Shown here: positions 31,311 through 41,070 of the stretch, in pieces
Layout: each line of letters begins with the position of its first letter
Numbering within the stretch: position 1 is the stretch's first letter
Source: Arcobacter aquimarinus
Lineage (GTDB): Bacteria; Campylobacterota; Campylobacteria; Campylobacterales; Arcobacteraceae
Length of the DNA stretch: 64,000 bases
Assembly (NCBI RefSeq): GCF_013177635.1
Contig: NZ_CP030944.1
Location: forward strand, 2,418,001-2,482,000
Reading direction: 5' to 3'
Notes under the pieces: generated by a model
Seen by the model: the letters and a program-made list of their open reading frames with translations, nothing else
Database searches by the model: none
Told to the model about the DNA's origin: nothing
Made by a program: the position numbers and the translations under genes

Positions 31311-32252
31311 ATGAAGTATTTCTTACTTCTTTGTTTATCTTATCTCTATTTAAATGCAAACGGACATATTTTTGTATATCACCGTTTTGGAGATTCTAAA
31401 CATGAAAGTACAAATACTTCTATAAAAGAGCTAGAACAGCAATTTGATTATTTAAAAAAATATAATTATGAGGTTGTTCCTCTTTCTAAAATAATAGATA
31501 GACTTGCAAAAAAAGAGAATATTCCTAATAATTGGGTAGCATTTACTATTGATGACGCTTACAAAAGTTTTTATCAAAATGGTCTTGAAATATTCAAGAA
31601 ATATAATTATCCATTTACACTTTTTGTTTATGTTGAAGCAACAAATAAAAAGTATGGTGATTTTATGAACTGGGAAGAGATAAAAGAGAGTTCAAAATAT
31701 GGAGATATTGAATTACACTCTTATTCACATGAACAATTAATTAAATTATCTGACGAAGAGATTTATAATGATACAAAAAAATCTTTTGATATTTTTGAAA
31801 AAGAGATGGGATTTAAACCAAAAGGATATTCATACCCGTATGGAGAATATGATGATAGGGTTAAGAACGTTATAAAAAAGTTTGATTTTAAGTATATTGC
31901 AAATCAAAATAATGGTTCTATAAATGAAAATAGTGATATTTTTGATTTAAATAGAGTTGCATTAGTCGGAAAAGTAAATTTAAAAGAAAAACTAAAATAT
32001 AAAACACTAGAAGTTGAGTGGATTGAACCACAAAATTATCCTAAAAATGGTATTTTGACAAAGGTAAAAGCGAAAGTTAATCCTGAAGTAAAAACCGCAA
32101 AATTATTTATATCAACTTATGGTTGGCAAGATATCAAAGTTAAAAATGGTATAATAGATATCAAATTAGATAAAAAGTTAAATCTAAATAGAAATAGAGT
32201 TGCAATTAGTACAGATTACTACACTATTTCAAATAAATTACTTATCAAATAA
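31311..32252 (+). CDS. Exported polysaccharide deacetylase family protein
   Basis: 313 residues with an N-terminal signal (YFLLLCLSYLYLNANG). The NodB-type domain shows FTIDDAY (metal Asp pair, about 82), HSYSHEQL (two His ligands, about 142-147) and YPYGEYDD. A beta-rich C-terminal part (from about 235) may bind glycan. It is predicted to deacetylate cell-wall or surface polysaccharide in the periplasm. It lies between secG and frr. Confidence 0.85.
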   Translation: MKYFLLLCLSYLYLNANGHIFVYHRFGDSKHESTNTSIKELEQQFDYLKKYNYEVVPLSKIIDRLAKKENIPNNWVAFTIDDAYKSFYQNGLEIFKKYNYPFTLFVYVEATNKKYGDFMNWEEIKESSKYGDIELHSYSHEQLIKLSDEEIYNDTKKSFDIFEKEMGFKPKGYSYPYGEYDDRVKNVIKKFDFKYIANQNNGSINENSDIFDLNRVALVGKVNLKEKLKYKTLEVEWIEPQNYPKNGILTKVKAKVNPEVKTAKLFISTYGWQDIKVKNGIIDIKLDKKLNLNRNRVAISTDYYTISNKLLIK

Positions 32253-32264
32253 AGGAGAAAATAT

Positions 32265-32822
32265 ATGTTAGAAGAAGTTTATGCCCAAACAAAAGAGCAT
32301 ATGGAAAAATCAATTGAATCATTAAAAAAAGATTATAAATCTTTAAGAACTGGAAAAGTTAGTACTAATATTTTAGATGGTATTAAAGTAGATTATTATG
32401 GAACACCTACTGATTTGAGTCAAGTTGGTTCTGTATTAGCTCCTGATGCTACAACAATTACTATTAGTCCATGGGAAAAGAATCTTCTAGGAGCAATTGA
32501 AAAAGCCATTCAAAGTGCAAATATTGGTGTAAATCCAAATAATGATGGTCAAATAATAAAACTATTTTTCCCTCCAATGACTGTTGAACAAAGACAAGAA
32601 ACAGCTAAACAAGCAAAAGGTATGACTGATAATGCAAAAGTTGCAATTAGAAATATCAGACAAAACTCTAATACAAAAATCAAAAATTTATTAAAAGATA
32701 AAGCTATTACTGAAGATGAGAGTAAAAAAGCTCAAGATGAAATCCAAAAGATTACTGATTCTTATGTTTCAAAAGCAGATGATACATTCAAAGCTAAAGA
32801 AGCTGAAATCTTAAAAGTATAA
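32265..32822 (+). CDS. frr: Ribosome recycling factor
   Basis: 185 residues, the normal RRF length. Motifs: [42 protein letters not shown], and the coiled-coil C-terminal helix with [12 protein letters not shown]. It splits post-termination ribosomes together with EF-G. AAAGGAG precedes the ATG; pyrE follows after 2 nt. Confidence 0.97.
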   Translation: MLEEVYAQTKEHMEKSIESLKKDYKSLRTGKVSTNILDGIKVDYYGTPTDLSQVGSVLAPDATTITISPWEKNLLGAIEKAIQSANIGVNPNNDGQIIKLFFPPMTVEQRQETAKQAKGMTDNAKVAIRNIRQNSNTKIKNLLKDKAITEDESKKAQDEIQKITDSYVSKADDTFKAKEAEILKV

Positions 32823-32824
32823 TT

Positions 32825-33424
32825 ATGAACGTAGAACAAATATACAAAGATGCGAATGCTTTATTAGAGGGGCATTTTAAATTAAGTAGCGGAAATTACT
32901 CTAAATTTTATTTACAATCAGCAAAAGTTCTTGAAGATCCTAAAACTGCAAAGTTACTAGCAGATGCTCTAGCAGAACAAATTAAAAAATCTGGAATTAA
33001 AGTAGATGCTGTTTGTTCTCCTGCACTTGGTGGATTAATAGCTGGTTTTGCACTTGCAACTGCTTTGGATGTAAGATTTATTTTTGCAGAACGAGCAGAA
33101 GGTGAAATGACTATTAGAAGAGGTTTTGAAGTTAAAGAAGGTGAAACGTATATTATCTGTGAAGATATTATTACAACTGGAGGAAGTGCTTTAGAAGCAG
33201 CCAGAGAAGTTGAAAAAGCTGGAGGAATCGTAGTAGCTTATGCAGCTTTGGCAAATAGAGGATTCTGTTCAAGAGTTGGAAGTGATATCGAAAGAAAAGA
33301 TAACTGTAAATTACCTTTAGATAAACCACTTTTTGCTTTAGAAGATTTTGCATTCCAAATGTACACTCCTGATGAGTGTGATTTTAAAGACATTGCTTAT
33401 AAACCAGGAAGTAGAGGAAACTAA
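32825..33424 (+). CDS. pyrE: Orotate phosphoribosyltransferase
   Basis: 199 residues. The PRPP loop is [16 protein letters not shown] (about 112-127). The flexible loop [16 protein letters not shown] and the substrate region [20 protein letters not shown] are present. It converts orotate and PRPP to OMP. It is coupled to frr upstream and an RDD gene downstream. Confidence 0.96.
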   Translation: MNVEQIYKDANALLEGHFKLSSGNYSKFYLQSAKVLEDPKTAKLLADALAEQIKKSGIKVDAVCSPALGGLIAGFALATALDVRFIFAERAEGEMTIRRGFEVKEGETYIICEDIITTGGSALEAAREVEKAGGIVVAYAALANRGFCSRVGSDIERKDNCKLPLDKPLFALEDFAFQMYTPDECDFKDIAYKPGSRGN

Positions 33425-33427
33425 TTA

Positions 33428-33910
33428 GTGGCAAAATGGAGAGATGTAAAACAAAATAAAATTCAACAAGAAAAAATTGTTGAAAAAAATTCTAAATTAC
33501 AAAAAAGTAATTTAGCATCTCTTCCACTAAGATTAAAAGCTTTCTTAACAGATACTTTTTTAATCACTACTCCTATTTTTTACATAGTTATCTATTTAAT
33601 CATGGGAAGTGGTGAAGAATTTGCTCAAGATAGAGCTTTTGGATGGGGAATAATATTTGCAGTTCATGCAACTATTATTTTAATATTTTGGCTAAAAAAT
33701 GGTCAAACTCCAGGACTAAAAGCTTATGATATAAAACTTGTAGATAATAATACGAAACAAAGAGTTTCTGTTATACAAGTTCTTGTTAGGTATATTGCAA
33801 CACTGTTTGCTGTTATATCAATCTTTTTACTTTTTGTTCCATTTTTCAATAAAGACAAAAAAACATTTCAAGATATTCTTTCAAATACTATTATAATCAA
33901 CGATAAATAA
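33428..33910 (+). CDS. RDD family membrane protein
   Basis: 160 residues with the RDD signature LPLRLKAFLTDTFLI, then three hydrophobic segments and NGQTPGLKAYDIKLVD plus VSVIQVLVRYI. I use the GTG at 33428 because it is 4 nt after the pyrE stop and no in-frame ATG precedes the domain. Function unknown; some relatives are Na+/H+ antiporters. It overlaps the next gene by 1 nt. Confidence 0.82.
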   Translation: MAKWRDVKQNKIQQEKIVEKNSKLQKSNLASLPLRLKAFLTDTFLITTPIFYIVIYLIMGSGEEFAQDRAFGWGIIFAVHATIILIFWLKNGQTPGLKAYDIKLVDNNTKQRVSVIQVLVRYIATLFAVISIFLLFVPFFNKDKKTFQDILSNTIIINDK

Positions 33911-34989
33911 TGCTTTTTTTTAATTTATCTGCATTTTATTTCTTTTATTTTGCAGCAGTTGGAGTTTATGTAATATTTTTACCAAAGGTACTTCATGATA
34001 TTGGATATAGTACTTTTGATATTGGTATTATTTTGGCAATTCCTTTATTAATGAAATTTATAACACCTTTTATGTTCTTAAAATATATAAAACTTGATAA
34101 AAATATGTTCAAAACAGCACTTGCTATTTTACTTATTTTATCATCCTTGTTTTATTTAACGTTAGAAAACTTTTATCTTTTTTTGATTAATAATGCTCTT
34201 TTGGGAGTTTGTTTATCTTTGATTTTACCATATCTTGAAGTAACTGCTGTTTCAAATTTAGGAAAAGAGAAATATGGCAAATCAAGACTTTTTGGCTCAA
34301 TTGGTTTTGCAATAATCTCTTTGGTTTTAGCAAAATTTCTGACACAACCTTATGTTGCTATTCATTTTTATTTAGTCTTAAATATTTTAACTGTTATTTT
34401 TGCACTATTACTTTTAAAATTTGATATGGAACAAAAAGAAGAAGAGAAAAAAATTCCTTTTTCATTTTTAAAATTCTTACCATTTTGGTTAAGTCTGTTT
34501 TTTATGCAAATAAGTTTTGGGGCATTTTATAACTTCTTTACTATTTATGAAACACAACATGGAATAAGTCTTGAAATGACATCTTATCTTTGGTCTTTTG
34601 GTGTCCTTTGTGAAATTTTAATGCTTTATTTTCAAGCACCACTTTTAAAAAATAATCTTTTAAATATTATAAAGTTTTGTGTTGCAATTACAACTCTTAG
34701 ATGGTTATTATTATATTTATATCCTGATTCTTTAGGAATTACATTTTTTACTCAGTCAATTCATGCTTTTTCATTCGGGCTTTATCATAGTGCTGTAATC
34801 ATATATTTATTTACTCTTTATGAAAACAAAAAATTAGCTCAACAATTCATGTATGGAGTGACTTATGGACTTGGTGGATTTATAGGAGCTTTAGTTTCAG
34901 GAGCTGTTTATGGGGAGTTTCTATTCCTTTATAGTGCTTTATTTTCTCTTTTATCTTTTTTTGCACTTTATTTCATAAAAAAAGTGTAG
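33910..34989 (+). CDS. Major facilitator superfamily transporter (MFS_1-like/HcaT type)
   Basis: 359 residues with about 11-12 membrane helices. The segment KEKYGKSRLFGSIGFAI (about 118-134) matches the loop of the MFS_1_like group that includes HcaT and LacY-related permeases. The substrate is unknown. It starts within the RDD stop codon (TAATG). Confidence 0.8.
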   Translation: MLFFNLSAFYFFYFAAVGVYVIFLPKVLHDIGYSTFDIGIILAIPLLMKFITPFMFLKYIKLDKNMFKTALAILLILSSLFYLTLENFYLFLINNALLGVCLSLILPYLEVTAVSNLGKEKYGKSRLFGSIGFAIISLVLAKFLTQPYVAIHFYLVLNILTVIFALLLLKFDMEQKEEEKKIPFSFLKFLPFWLSLFFMQISFGAFYNFFTIYETQHGISLEMTSYLWSFGVLCEILMLYFQAPLLKNNLLNIIKFCVAITTLRWLLLYLYPDSLGITFFTQSIHAFSFGLYHSAVIIYLFTLYENKKLAQQFMYGVTYGLGGFIGALVSGAVYGEFLFLYSALFSLLSFFALYFIKKV

Positions 34990-35016
34990 AATTCCATTTT
35001 TTAAAGGAGTTTATTT

Positions 35017-36819
35017 ATGAAATTATTACTATTTATTTTTCTTTTTAGTTTAAACCTATTTGCTTTAAATATAGACAAAACTTGGTACGAACAATCAAGT
35101 GAAAATTTAGAAAAAATTTATTTAGAGCAACTAAAAAAAATCGAATTTCAAGAAAATAATTTCTCTAATGAAGATAAAGAACAAATTGATTATCAAATTC
35201 TTTTGTTAAAAAAATTATCTACTTTAGTAAAACAAGAAAACAACATAAAAATACAAGAAGTTTCTAAAATAGAAGATTTAGAAAGTTATATAAAACAGAT
35301 TAAAGAGTATATAAAATTAGAGAAAGAATTAACAAATAGAAAAAATGAATATGATGATAATATCAAAAAAATTGAATTATTAGAAGAACAAATATCAAAA
35401 TTAACAGAAAAAAACTCTATTACTTCAATCAATTCTCAACTACTTTATGCTTTTTATAAACTAAAAAATAAACAAAATAAATTCATTATTGATAAATATA
35501 TAAAAAATCAAAATAATTTTAGAAAATCTCTTCTTGATAGTTTAAAAAATATAAAAATTCCAAATAATGAAACACTACAAGCTAAGATAACAAAAATAGA
35601 AAATATACATGAACAAATTTTAAAGGAAGAAAAAAGATTATCTCTTGCTTTAGATAAAGCAAAAATAAGTGAAAATGAACAAAAAATCAATTCATTAAAT
35701 AATGAAATTGATATATTAAAAAATGAAAAATCAAAAGTTATTGACTCTATGATTTATACTAAAATAGAATTCTTAATTCCTCTTTTAAAAAACAAAGATT
35801 CAAAATATTTTGAAATAAACAAAGGATTACAAGATTTTATTGAAAAAAGTCCTGAAACTTATACAAGTTTAGTTGAACTCCTAAAATATCTTTCAAGAGA
35901 ACATTTGGGAGTTACAAAAACTACTTTTATAGATACAAAAGAGAGTTTTTTTGATATTTTAAAATATACTTGGGAAGAGATAAATAATCCAATTATTCCA
36001 ATTGGTGAAGGAATATCTATATTGGCGATTAGTAAATTCTTTTTAATTTTCATTATAGGTTTTACAATTGCTACTTTTTATAAAAAGAAAATATCAAATT
36101 CTACAACTCACTATTTAAGAAATACCTCTATTGCAACAAGAACAATGCTTGCAAATCTTGGTTATTATTTTTTAGTTGCTATAACTTTTGTTTTTGGACT
36201 TAAATCTGTTGGTATTGATTTATCTTCACTTACTATTTTAGTTGGGGCATTATCAGTTGGTATTGGATTTGGTTTACAAAATATAGTTTCAAATTTTATT
36301 TCAGGAATTATATTAATATTTGAAAAATCAATTCAAGTTGGACATATTATAGAGATTTCAACAGGACTTAGAGGAAAAGTTTCTCAAATAAATATGAGAA
36401 GTAGTGTCGTTACAACTTTTGATAATATTGATATTATTATTCCAAACTCAACTTTAATTCAAAATAATGTAATAAATCTTACATTTTCAGATGATATTAG
36501 AAGATTAAATGTTCCTTTTGGTGTAGCTTATGGTTGTGATATTGATGAAGTAATAAAAATAGTTTTAGATTCTTTACAAACAAGTAACTTAATATATATA
36601 AGAAATATGCCACAAAAAGCTCCAAAGGTTAGAATGACTTCTATGAATACAAGTTCTATTGACTTTGAATTACTTGTTTGGATTAGTGAGAATCCTGATG
36701 AAAATGGTGTTGGTTCTTCTAATATGTCAGATTTTTTAATCTTCTTATATAAAACTTTACAAAAAAACAATATTGAAATTCCATTCCCTCAAATGGATAT
36801 ACATTTAAAAAGAAGTTAG
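35017..36819 (+). CDS. Mechanosensitive ion channel (MscS/MscK family)
   Basis: 600 residues. A signal peptide (LLLFIFLFSLNLFA) leads into a long periplasmic coiled-coil region (about 20-290). Membrane helices follow, then the MscS pore helix and beta domain: LVGALSVGIGFGLQNIVSNFISGI (about 408-431), then VGHIIEISTGLRGKVSQINMRSS. It opens upon membrane tension to release osmolytes. It ends in a hairpin shared with the convergent corA-type gene. Confidence 0.9.
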   Translation: MKLLLFIFLFSLNLFALNIDKTWYEQSSENLEKIYLEQLKKIEFQENNFSNEDKEQIDYQILLLKKLSTLVKQENNIKIQEVSKIEDLESYIKQIKEYIKLEKELTNRKNEYDDNIKKIELLEEQISKLTEKNSITSINSQLLYAFYKLKNKQNKFIIDKYIKNQNNFRKSLLDSLKNIKIPNNETLQAKITKIENIHEQILKEEKRLSLALDKAKISENEQKINSLNNEIDILKNEKSKVIDSMIYTKIEFLIPLLKNKDSKYFEINKGLQDFIEKSPETYTSLVELLKYLSREHLGVTKTTFIDTKESFFDILKYTWEEINNPIIPIGEGISILAISKFFLIFIIGFTIATFYKKKISNSTTHYLRNTSIATRTMLANLGYYFLVAITFVFGLKSVGIDLSSLTILVGALSVGIGFGLQNIVSNFISGIILIFEKSIQVGHIIEISTGLRGKVSQINMRSSVVTTFDNIDIIIPNSTLIQNNVINLTFSDDIRRLNVPFGVAYGCDIDEVIKIVLDSLQTSNLIYIRNMPQKAPKVRMTSMNTSSIDFELLVWISENPDENGVGSSNMSDFLIFLYKTLQKNNIEIPFPQMDIHLKRS

Positions 36820-36840
36820 TTTATAACCACTTCTTTTTTT
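36806..36840. terminator. Bidirectional terminator between convergent genes
   Basis: AAAAGAAGT (36807-36815) pairs with ACTTCTTTT (36829-36837), with A- and T-runs outside. It overlaps the last codons of both flanking genes. Confidence 0.7.
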
Positions 36841-37789
36841 TAAAAATAAAAAACTGCAAAGTTATAACTATAAATAAAATAATTATAAAAACATAAAATG
36901 CATTTTCATTTTCAGCACCTGGAATTCCACCTATATTTATTCCTAAAAGTCCTGTTAAAAATGTAAGTGGTAAAAAAATTGCTGAAATTATAGATAACAT
37001 ATACATTTTCTTATTTAGTTGTTCATTCATGCTATTAGCTAACTCTTCTTGAATTAATATCACTTTATCTCTAATAGTATCAAGTTCTTCTATATGCCTC
37101 ATTAATTGGTCATTTGTCTCTCTTAATTCTATTCTTTGATATTCATCTATCCAAGATATTTTTTCATTATAAAGTTTTATTAACGCATCTTTTTGAGGAG
37201 TTAAATATCTTTTTAAAACTATAGTTTCTCTTCTAATTGCCAAAATCTCACTTCTATATTCTGTATTTTCAGAATCAATAAAATTCTCTTCTAATAAATC
37301 TGTTCTATCTTGAATCTCATCAATAACCATATCCATTCTATCAGTGACTTTTCGTGTTAGTTCAACTAAAAACTCTGCAGAAGATTTAACACCTTTAGAA
37401 TTTTTTAAATCATCTATTATTTCATCAACGGATAAAAGATTTCTTTTTCTTGTACTAATAATTAAATTAGGTGAAATATAAAGTCTGATTGATATCATAT
37501 CCTCAGGTTTGGAATTTGGGTTTAAATTTACGCCTCTTAAAGCAATAAGTAAAGCTTCACCCAAAATAGTAGTTCTTGGTCTTGTCTCTTCTGTTAATAA
37601 AGCATCAATAGCAACTGAATCTATACCACTTTTATTTGTAATCCAATCAATTGCCTCTTTGCTTGAATAATCAAAATGAACCCATAAAATTTTATCTTCA
37701 TTGTTTATATTTTCTAATTCATCATAACTTAGTTCTAAAGATGAACCTTTTTTATCAAGTAAAAAAGCTTTAACGGGACTATTTGGCAT
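36821..37789 (-). CDS. CorA/ZntB family divalent cation transporter
   Basis: 322 residues. A large cytosolic N-terminal domain with long helices is followed by two C-terminal membrane helices. The signature after helix 1 reads GLLGINIGGIPG, that is GIN rather than the GMN of CorA, which resembles the ZntB branch (zinc). The acidic loop (GAENEN) follows. Selectivity is not certain. It is upstream of nothing in its unit; yaaA lies 14 bp away on the same strand. Confidence 0.88.
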   Translation of the reverse strand: MPNSPVKAFLLDKKGSSLELSYDELENINNEDKILWVHFDYSSKEAIDWITNKSGIDSVAIDALLTEETRPRTTILGEALLIALRGVNLNPNSKPEDMISIRLYISPNLIISTRKRNLLSVDEIIDDLKNSKGVKSSAEFLVELTRKVTDRMDMVIDEIQDRTDLLEENFIDSENTEYRSEILAIRRETIVLKRYLTPQKDALIKLYNEKISWIDEYQRIELRETNDQLMRHIEELDTIRDKVILIQEELANSMNEQLNKKMYMLSIISAIFLPLTFLTGLLGINIGGIPGAENENAFYVFIIILFIVITLQFFIFKKKKWL

Positions 37790-37803
37790 AAGTTCTTCCT
37801 CTT

Positions 37804-38544
37804 TTAAAAAATTGAATAAACAATTTCTGTTTTTAATTTACTCTTTTTTATCTCTTCAATTTTTAGATTTTCTATTTCCATACTCATTAATTCATCAATA
37901 GTTTTTATACCATTTTTTGCAAGAAGTTTTAAAATAATTCCTCTGTAAGCTTTTGCCCAATGGCTTACTACTTTTCCATCTTTTATAAATTTCATTGTTG
38001 TATATGGTTTTTCTATTTTGTAAAACTTTTCATAAAATCCAGCTCTTAAATCAATAATGTCTTCATCTTTTAAATATTCATTTAAAGCTTTTGAAAAATT
38101 ATCCATATAAAATTTCTCTATTTTTAAATCAAAAAAAGTCTCTCCTTGTTTTAGTTTATAATCAGGGAGTCCTTTATTCCCTGCTTTTAAAACTCCAAAG
38201 AGATTCGAAAAAATCAAAACATTTTCATCAATATAAGATTTTTCATTTTCTTTTAATTTTGAATATTCCAAATAATCAAAAGCAACTCCGTCATATCTTT
38301 GAATTACTTTCATCGTAGGAGTTTTAAATAAATCCTTTGAATATTGCTCTAATACATCTTCTTTTTTTGTTCCAAAAAGTTTTATCAACTCTTCTTTTGA
38401 AGCAGTTGTAATGAAATCATTATATTGTTTTACAATTTCCATTCTTTTTTCAAAAAGTTCGGGAAAAATAAAACTATTTTTATCAAAAGATATTTCATCT
38501 CCACCTGCTATTTTTGTTTCACTTGGTGAAAATAGTATTTTCAT
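37804..38544 (-). CDS. yaaA: Peroxide stress protein YaaA
   Basis: 246 residues. KILFSPSETK at the N-terminus, then the RYDGVAFDYL segment, IFSNLFGVLKAG and YRGIILKLLA identify the YaaA/DUF328 family, which limits free iron during H2O2 stress and binds DNA. I use the ATG at 38544, not an upstream one, because the family starts with MKILFSPS; this ATG overlaps the stop of the upstream SEC-C gene (ATGA). Confidence 0.92.
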   Translation of the reverse strand: MKILFSPSETKIAGGDEISFDKNSFIFPELFEKRMEIVKQYNDFITTASKEELIKLFGTKKEDVLEQYSKDLFKTPTMKVIQRYDGVAFDYLEYSKLKENEKSYIDENVLIFSNLFGVLKAGNKGLPDYKLKQGETFFDLKIEKFYMDNFSKALNEYLKDEDIIDLRAGFYEKFYKIEKPYTTMKFIKDGKVVSHWAKAYRGIILKLLAKNGIKTIDELMSMEIENLKIEEIKKSKLKTEIVYSIF

Positions 38545-38969
38545 TTTTCTTCCTCTTCTATAAATTGTCCATCTATATATTTCCAAATTCCCTCAACTTT
38601 TAAAAATCTACTTTTTTCAATAAATGAAATATCATTTTTATCTTGAAACAAAGTAGCTTTAAATGTTACAAAACTCTCAATTTCATCATCAATAATCTCT
38701 AAAATTTCTAGTTTTTCAAATTTTGTATTTTTTGAAAAATTCAATATATCATTATTCCAAGATTTTAAATCTAAAGTAAAATCACAATTATTTGGATGTG
38801 TTGTAAAAATTATATATTCGCTATTGCAAAGAGCAAAAGCTGAAAATCTTGATTTCATAAGTTCTAAAGCAGTTTTAGGAAAATTGATTTTGTCGTGAAA
38901 TGATTTACAACATTTTTTGTACTTTTTCAAAGAGCCACAAGGACAGTTATCATTTGGAGAGAATTTCAA
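38541..38969 (-). CDS. YchJ-like SEC-C motif protein
   Basis: 142 residues. The N-terminal zinc-binding SEC-C motif is complete: CPCGSLKKYKKCC (residues 9-21). The rest resembles the NTF2-like YchJ domain (PKTALELMKSRFSAFALCNSEYI). Function unknown. It is coupled to yaaA. Confidence 0.88.
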   Translation of the reverse strand: MKFSPNDNCPCGSLKKYKKCCKSFHDKINFPKTALELMKSRFSAFALCNSEYIIFTTHPNNCDFTLDLKSWNNDILNFSKNTKFEKLEILEIIDDEIESFVTFKATLFQDKNDISFIEKSRFLKVEGIWKYIDGQFIEEEEK

Positions 38970-39047
38970 AATAGAACCTTATTAAATTTTAGGGATTCTA
39001 TCATAATTGAAGTAAAAATCTAAAATGGGAAAAACTTCCCATTTAGA

Positions 39048-39401
39048 CTATAATTTAGGTACTAAAGCTCCTGTAGTTTTTTCTATTTTTTTATCAACAG
39101 CTTTATTTAACTCTTTTTTCTTTTCTTCTTTTTTATCTTGAACTTTCTTTTCTGTTTTTTCTTTTGAAGTTTTACCTGACTCTTTTACATTTCCAACTAT
39201 ACTATCTCCAAAACCTTTGATATTTTTCAAATCTTCAGGATTTTTAATAGTATTTTTTTTTCTATACTCCATAATCTGTTCAGCTTTTTTCTCACCAATT
39301 CCTTTTATACTCATAAGTTCTTCTTTACTTGCTGTTTGCAAATTTATTTGAGCAACTAAAAAAGTTCCACAAAGCATTAATAATGCAACTATTTTTTTCA
39401 T
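39048..39401 (-). CDS. Secreted helix-hairpin-helix protein (ComEA-like)
   Basis: 117 residues with a signal peptide (ALLMLCGTFLVAQ). One HhH pair: INLQTASKEELMSIKGIGEKKAEQIMEYR and NPEDLKNIKGFGDSIV. The Lys/Glu-rich tail (about 78-117) is unusual. ComEA-type proteins bind incoming DNA in the periplasm during natural transformation. No other competence gene is close by. Confidence 0.83.
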   Translation of the reverse strand: MKKIVALLMLCGTFLVAQINLQTASKEELMSIKGIGEKKAEQIMEYRKKNTIKNPEDLKNIKGFGDSIVGNVKESGKTSKEKTEKKVQDKKEEKKKELNKAVDKKIEKTTGALVPKL

Positions 39402-39547
39402 AACTTCTCCTTTAAAATAATTTAATTAATTATACATAAATTATTTTAAATATTATTTATATAATAATTAAAATTATCTTTTTTTATTAAATAAACTATT
39501 ATATAAAATTATGCTAATCTAGAAAAATTTAAATTAAAAGGTGTAAA

Positions 39548-39958
39548 ATGGAACAATTTCCTATTGAATTTGTATCTAATATTGCTTCAATAATTTTAGT
39601 AGTAGTCTTAGTTATTAATTATTTGAAACATAAAAAAAGAGTTGAAGTTATCCAACAACTTGATTCTTTAAAAAGTGAAAATCAATTAACTCAACAAGAT
39701 ATTTCATACATCTTTGAAAATGAAAAAGAGTATAAGGAAAAAGCAGAAAAAGCAGAAGGATTTACAAAGCTTTTAAATCCAATTTTTATTTTGATTGTAG
39801 GTATTTTATTTATATATCTTCCTTTTTCTGAAGCAATGATTCATTTAAACGTATTTGTTGTAGCTTTTATTTTTGTTCAACTTGATAAGATTAACAAAAA
39901 AAATACATATATACTTCTAAATGAGTTAAAAAAAGATATTAAAAAAGAGGGAAATTAA
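39548..39958 (+). CDS. Small membrane protein, unknown
   Basis: 136 residues with an N-terminal membrane helix (ASIILVVVLVINYL), a charged middle (about 30-78, coiled coil likely) and two more hydrophobic segments (about 80-115). I recognise no family. It is alone, with a hairpin over its stop codon. Confidence 0.65.
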   Translation: MEQFPIEFVSNIASIILVVVLVINYLKHKKRVEVIQQLDSLKSENQLTQQDISYIFENEKEYKEKAEKAEGFTKLLNPIFILIVGILFIYLPFSEAMIHLNVFVVAFIFVQLDKINKKNTYILLNELKKDIKKEGN

Positions 39959-39967
39959 CTCTTTTTT
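39941..39967. terminator. Bidirectional terminator spanning a stop codon
   Basis: AAAAAAGAG (39941-39949) pairs with CTCTTTTTT (39959-39967). The stop TAA of the membrane protein gene is in the loop, and the convergent Crp/Fnr gene ends in the right arm. Confidence 0.75.
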
Positions 39968-40616
39968 AATTAGTAAAACAAGCTTTCAATTTTTCATGAT
40001 TTAAAATCTTAATATAACCCTTCTCATTTTGAATAATTTTCTCTTTTTTAAGTTTTGCTAGTTTTCTTGAAAATGTTTCAGGAGTTATATTTAATAATTG
40101 AGCTATTTTTACTTGTTTTAAATTTATCAAAATTGATTCATTATCAATTAAAAATTTTGCAATTTTCTCTAAACTATTAGAGCTAATATTATAATTTATA
40201 AAACTCTCTAAGGCTTTTATTTTTCTTGTAAGTGATTTTATAAAAAACATTGATATTTCAGGTTTTAATAAAAATTCTGTTTTAAACTTTTCATAATCGA
40301 TAAGTAAAACCTCTGCTTTTGTTTCAAATGAGCAATTTGCTGGAAATTTTAAATCTTCATAATTTACAATTTCAGCTATTAATGAAGGTGCCATTAAATT
40401 ATGAATTACTACCTCATTCTCTTTATGGTCATAAGTATAAAGTTTTGCTATTCCTTTTATCAATAAATGTAAGTATTTAGGCTCATCACCTTTATAAAAA
40501 AGTATTTCATCTTTATTAAAATATTTTTTAATTGTTATCTCTTTTAATCTGTTTAAATCCTCTTCTTTTAAAAAACTAAAAAAATTAAAATCATTTTGTG
40601 CTATATTTATCATCAT
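39966..40616 (-). CDS. Crp/Fnr family transcription regulator
   Basis: 216 residues. A cyclic-nucleotide-binding-type beta barrel (about 10-125), a dimer helix (about 128-150) and a winged helix-turn-helix follow. The recognition helix reads TPETFSRKLAKL, with Glu, Ser and Arg at the positions that in FNR read TTGAT. There is no N-terminal Cys cluster, so it is not an oxygen sensor of FNR type; haem-based NO sensing as in NnrR/Dnr is possible. A perfect TTGAT-N4-ATCAA lies in its upstream region, shared with the divergent YgbA-like gene. Confidence 0.88.
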   Translation of the reverse strand: MMINIAQNDFNFFSFLKEEDLNRLKEITIKKYFNKDEILFYKGDEPKYLHLLIKGIAKLYTYDHKENEVVIHNLMAPSLIAEIVNYEDLKFPANCSFETKAEVLLIDYEKFKTEFLLKPEISMFFIKSLTRKIKALESFINYNISSNSLEKIAKFLIDNESILINLKQVKIAQLLNITPETFSRKLAKLKKEKIIQNEKGYIKILNHEKLKACFTN

Positions 40617-40625
40617 CTCTCTTTC

Positions 40626-40639
40626 TTGATTATAATCAA
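40626..40639. promoter_or_regulatory. FNR-type box TTGAT-TATA-ATCAA
   Basis: A perfect 14-bp dyad in the 106-bp gap between the divergent Crp/Fnr gene and the YgbA-like gene, 10 bp from the regulator's start. The recognition helix of the adjacent regulator has the residues expected to bind it, so autoregulation and control of the divergent gene are likely. Confidence 0.85.
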
Positions 40640-40722
40640 TGTGTAAAAATGTATTTTATGTAAAAATATTAAAATGTTATATTAAATAAGACAATAATTA
40701 TCCTAAATATAAGTAATAAATT

Positions 40723-41070
40723 ATGACAAAAGAAAAATTTGAACTAGAAATAAAAACATTAAAAACTTTTTATGAACTATATTGTAAAGATAAACATGAA
40801 ATTCAAGAAAAAATACAAAATAATATTGAATATAAATCAAATTTTTTTACTCTTGAATTAAGTTTATGTCAAGATTGTCAAAAAGCAATTAATTATTCCT
40901 TTAAAAAACTCCAATCTTGTCCCCATGAAATAAAACCAAGATGTAGAAAATGTCCAAATCCTTGTTATGAAAAAGAAAATTGGAAAGAAACAGCAAAAGT
41001 CATGAAATATTCATCAATAAAACTAAGTTTAGGAAAAATAAAATCAAGGATATTTAATCTTTTTAATTAA
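40723..41070 (+). CDS. YgbA-type protein (nitrous oxide-stimulated promoter family)
   Basis: 115 residues with the Cys pattern of the YgbA family: LCQDCQKAINYSFKKLQSCPH, then PRCRKCPNPCYE, and KVMKYSS. In other bacteria the gene is induced by nitric oxide or nitrosative stress. Four to six Cys suggest a metal or Fe-S site. It diverges from a Crp/Fnr gene across an FNR-type box. Confidence 0.85.
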   Translation: MTKEKFELEIKTLKTFYELYCKDKHEIQEKIQNNIEYKSNFFTLELSLCQDCQKAINYSFKKLQSCPHEIKPRCRKCPNPCYEKENWKETAKVMKYSSIKLSLGKIKSRIFNLFN

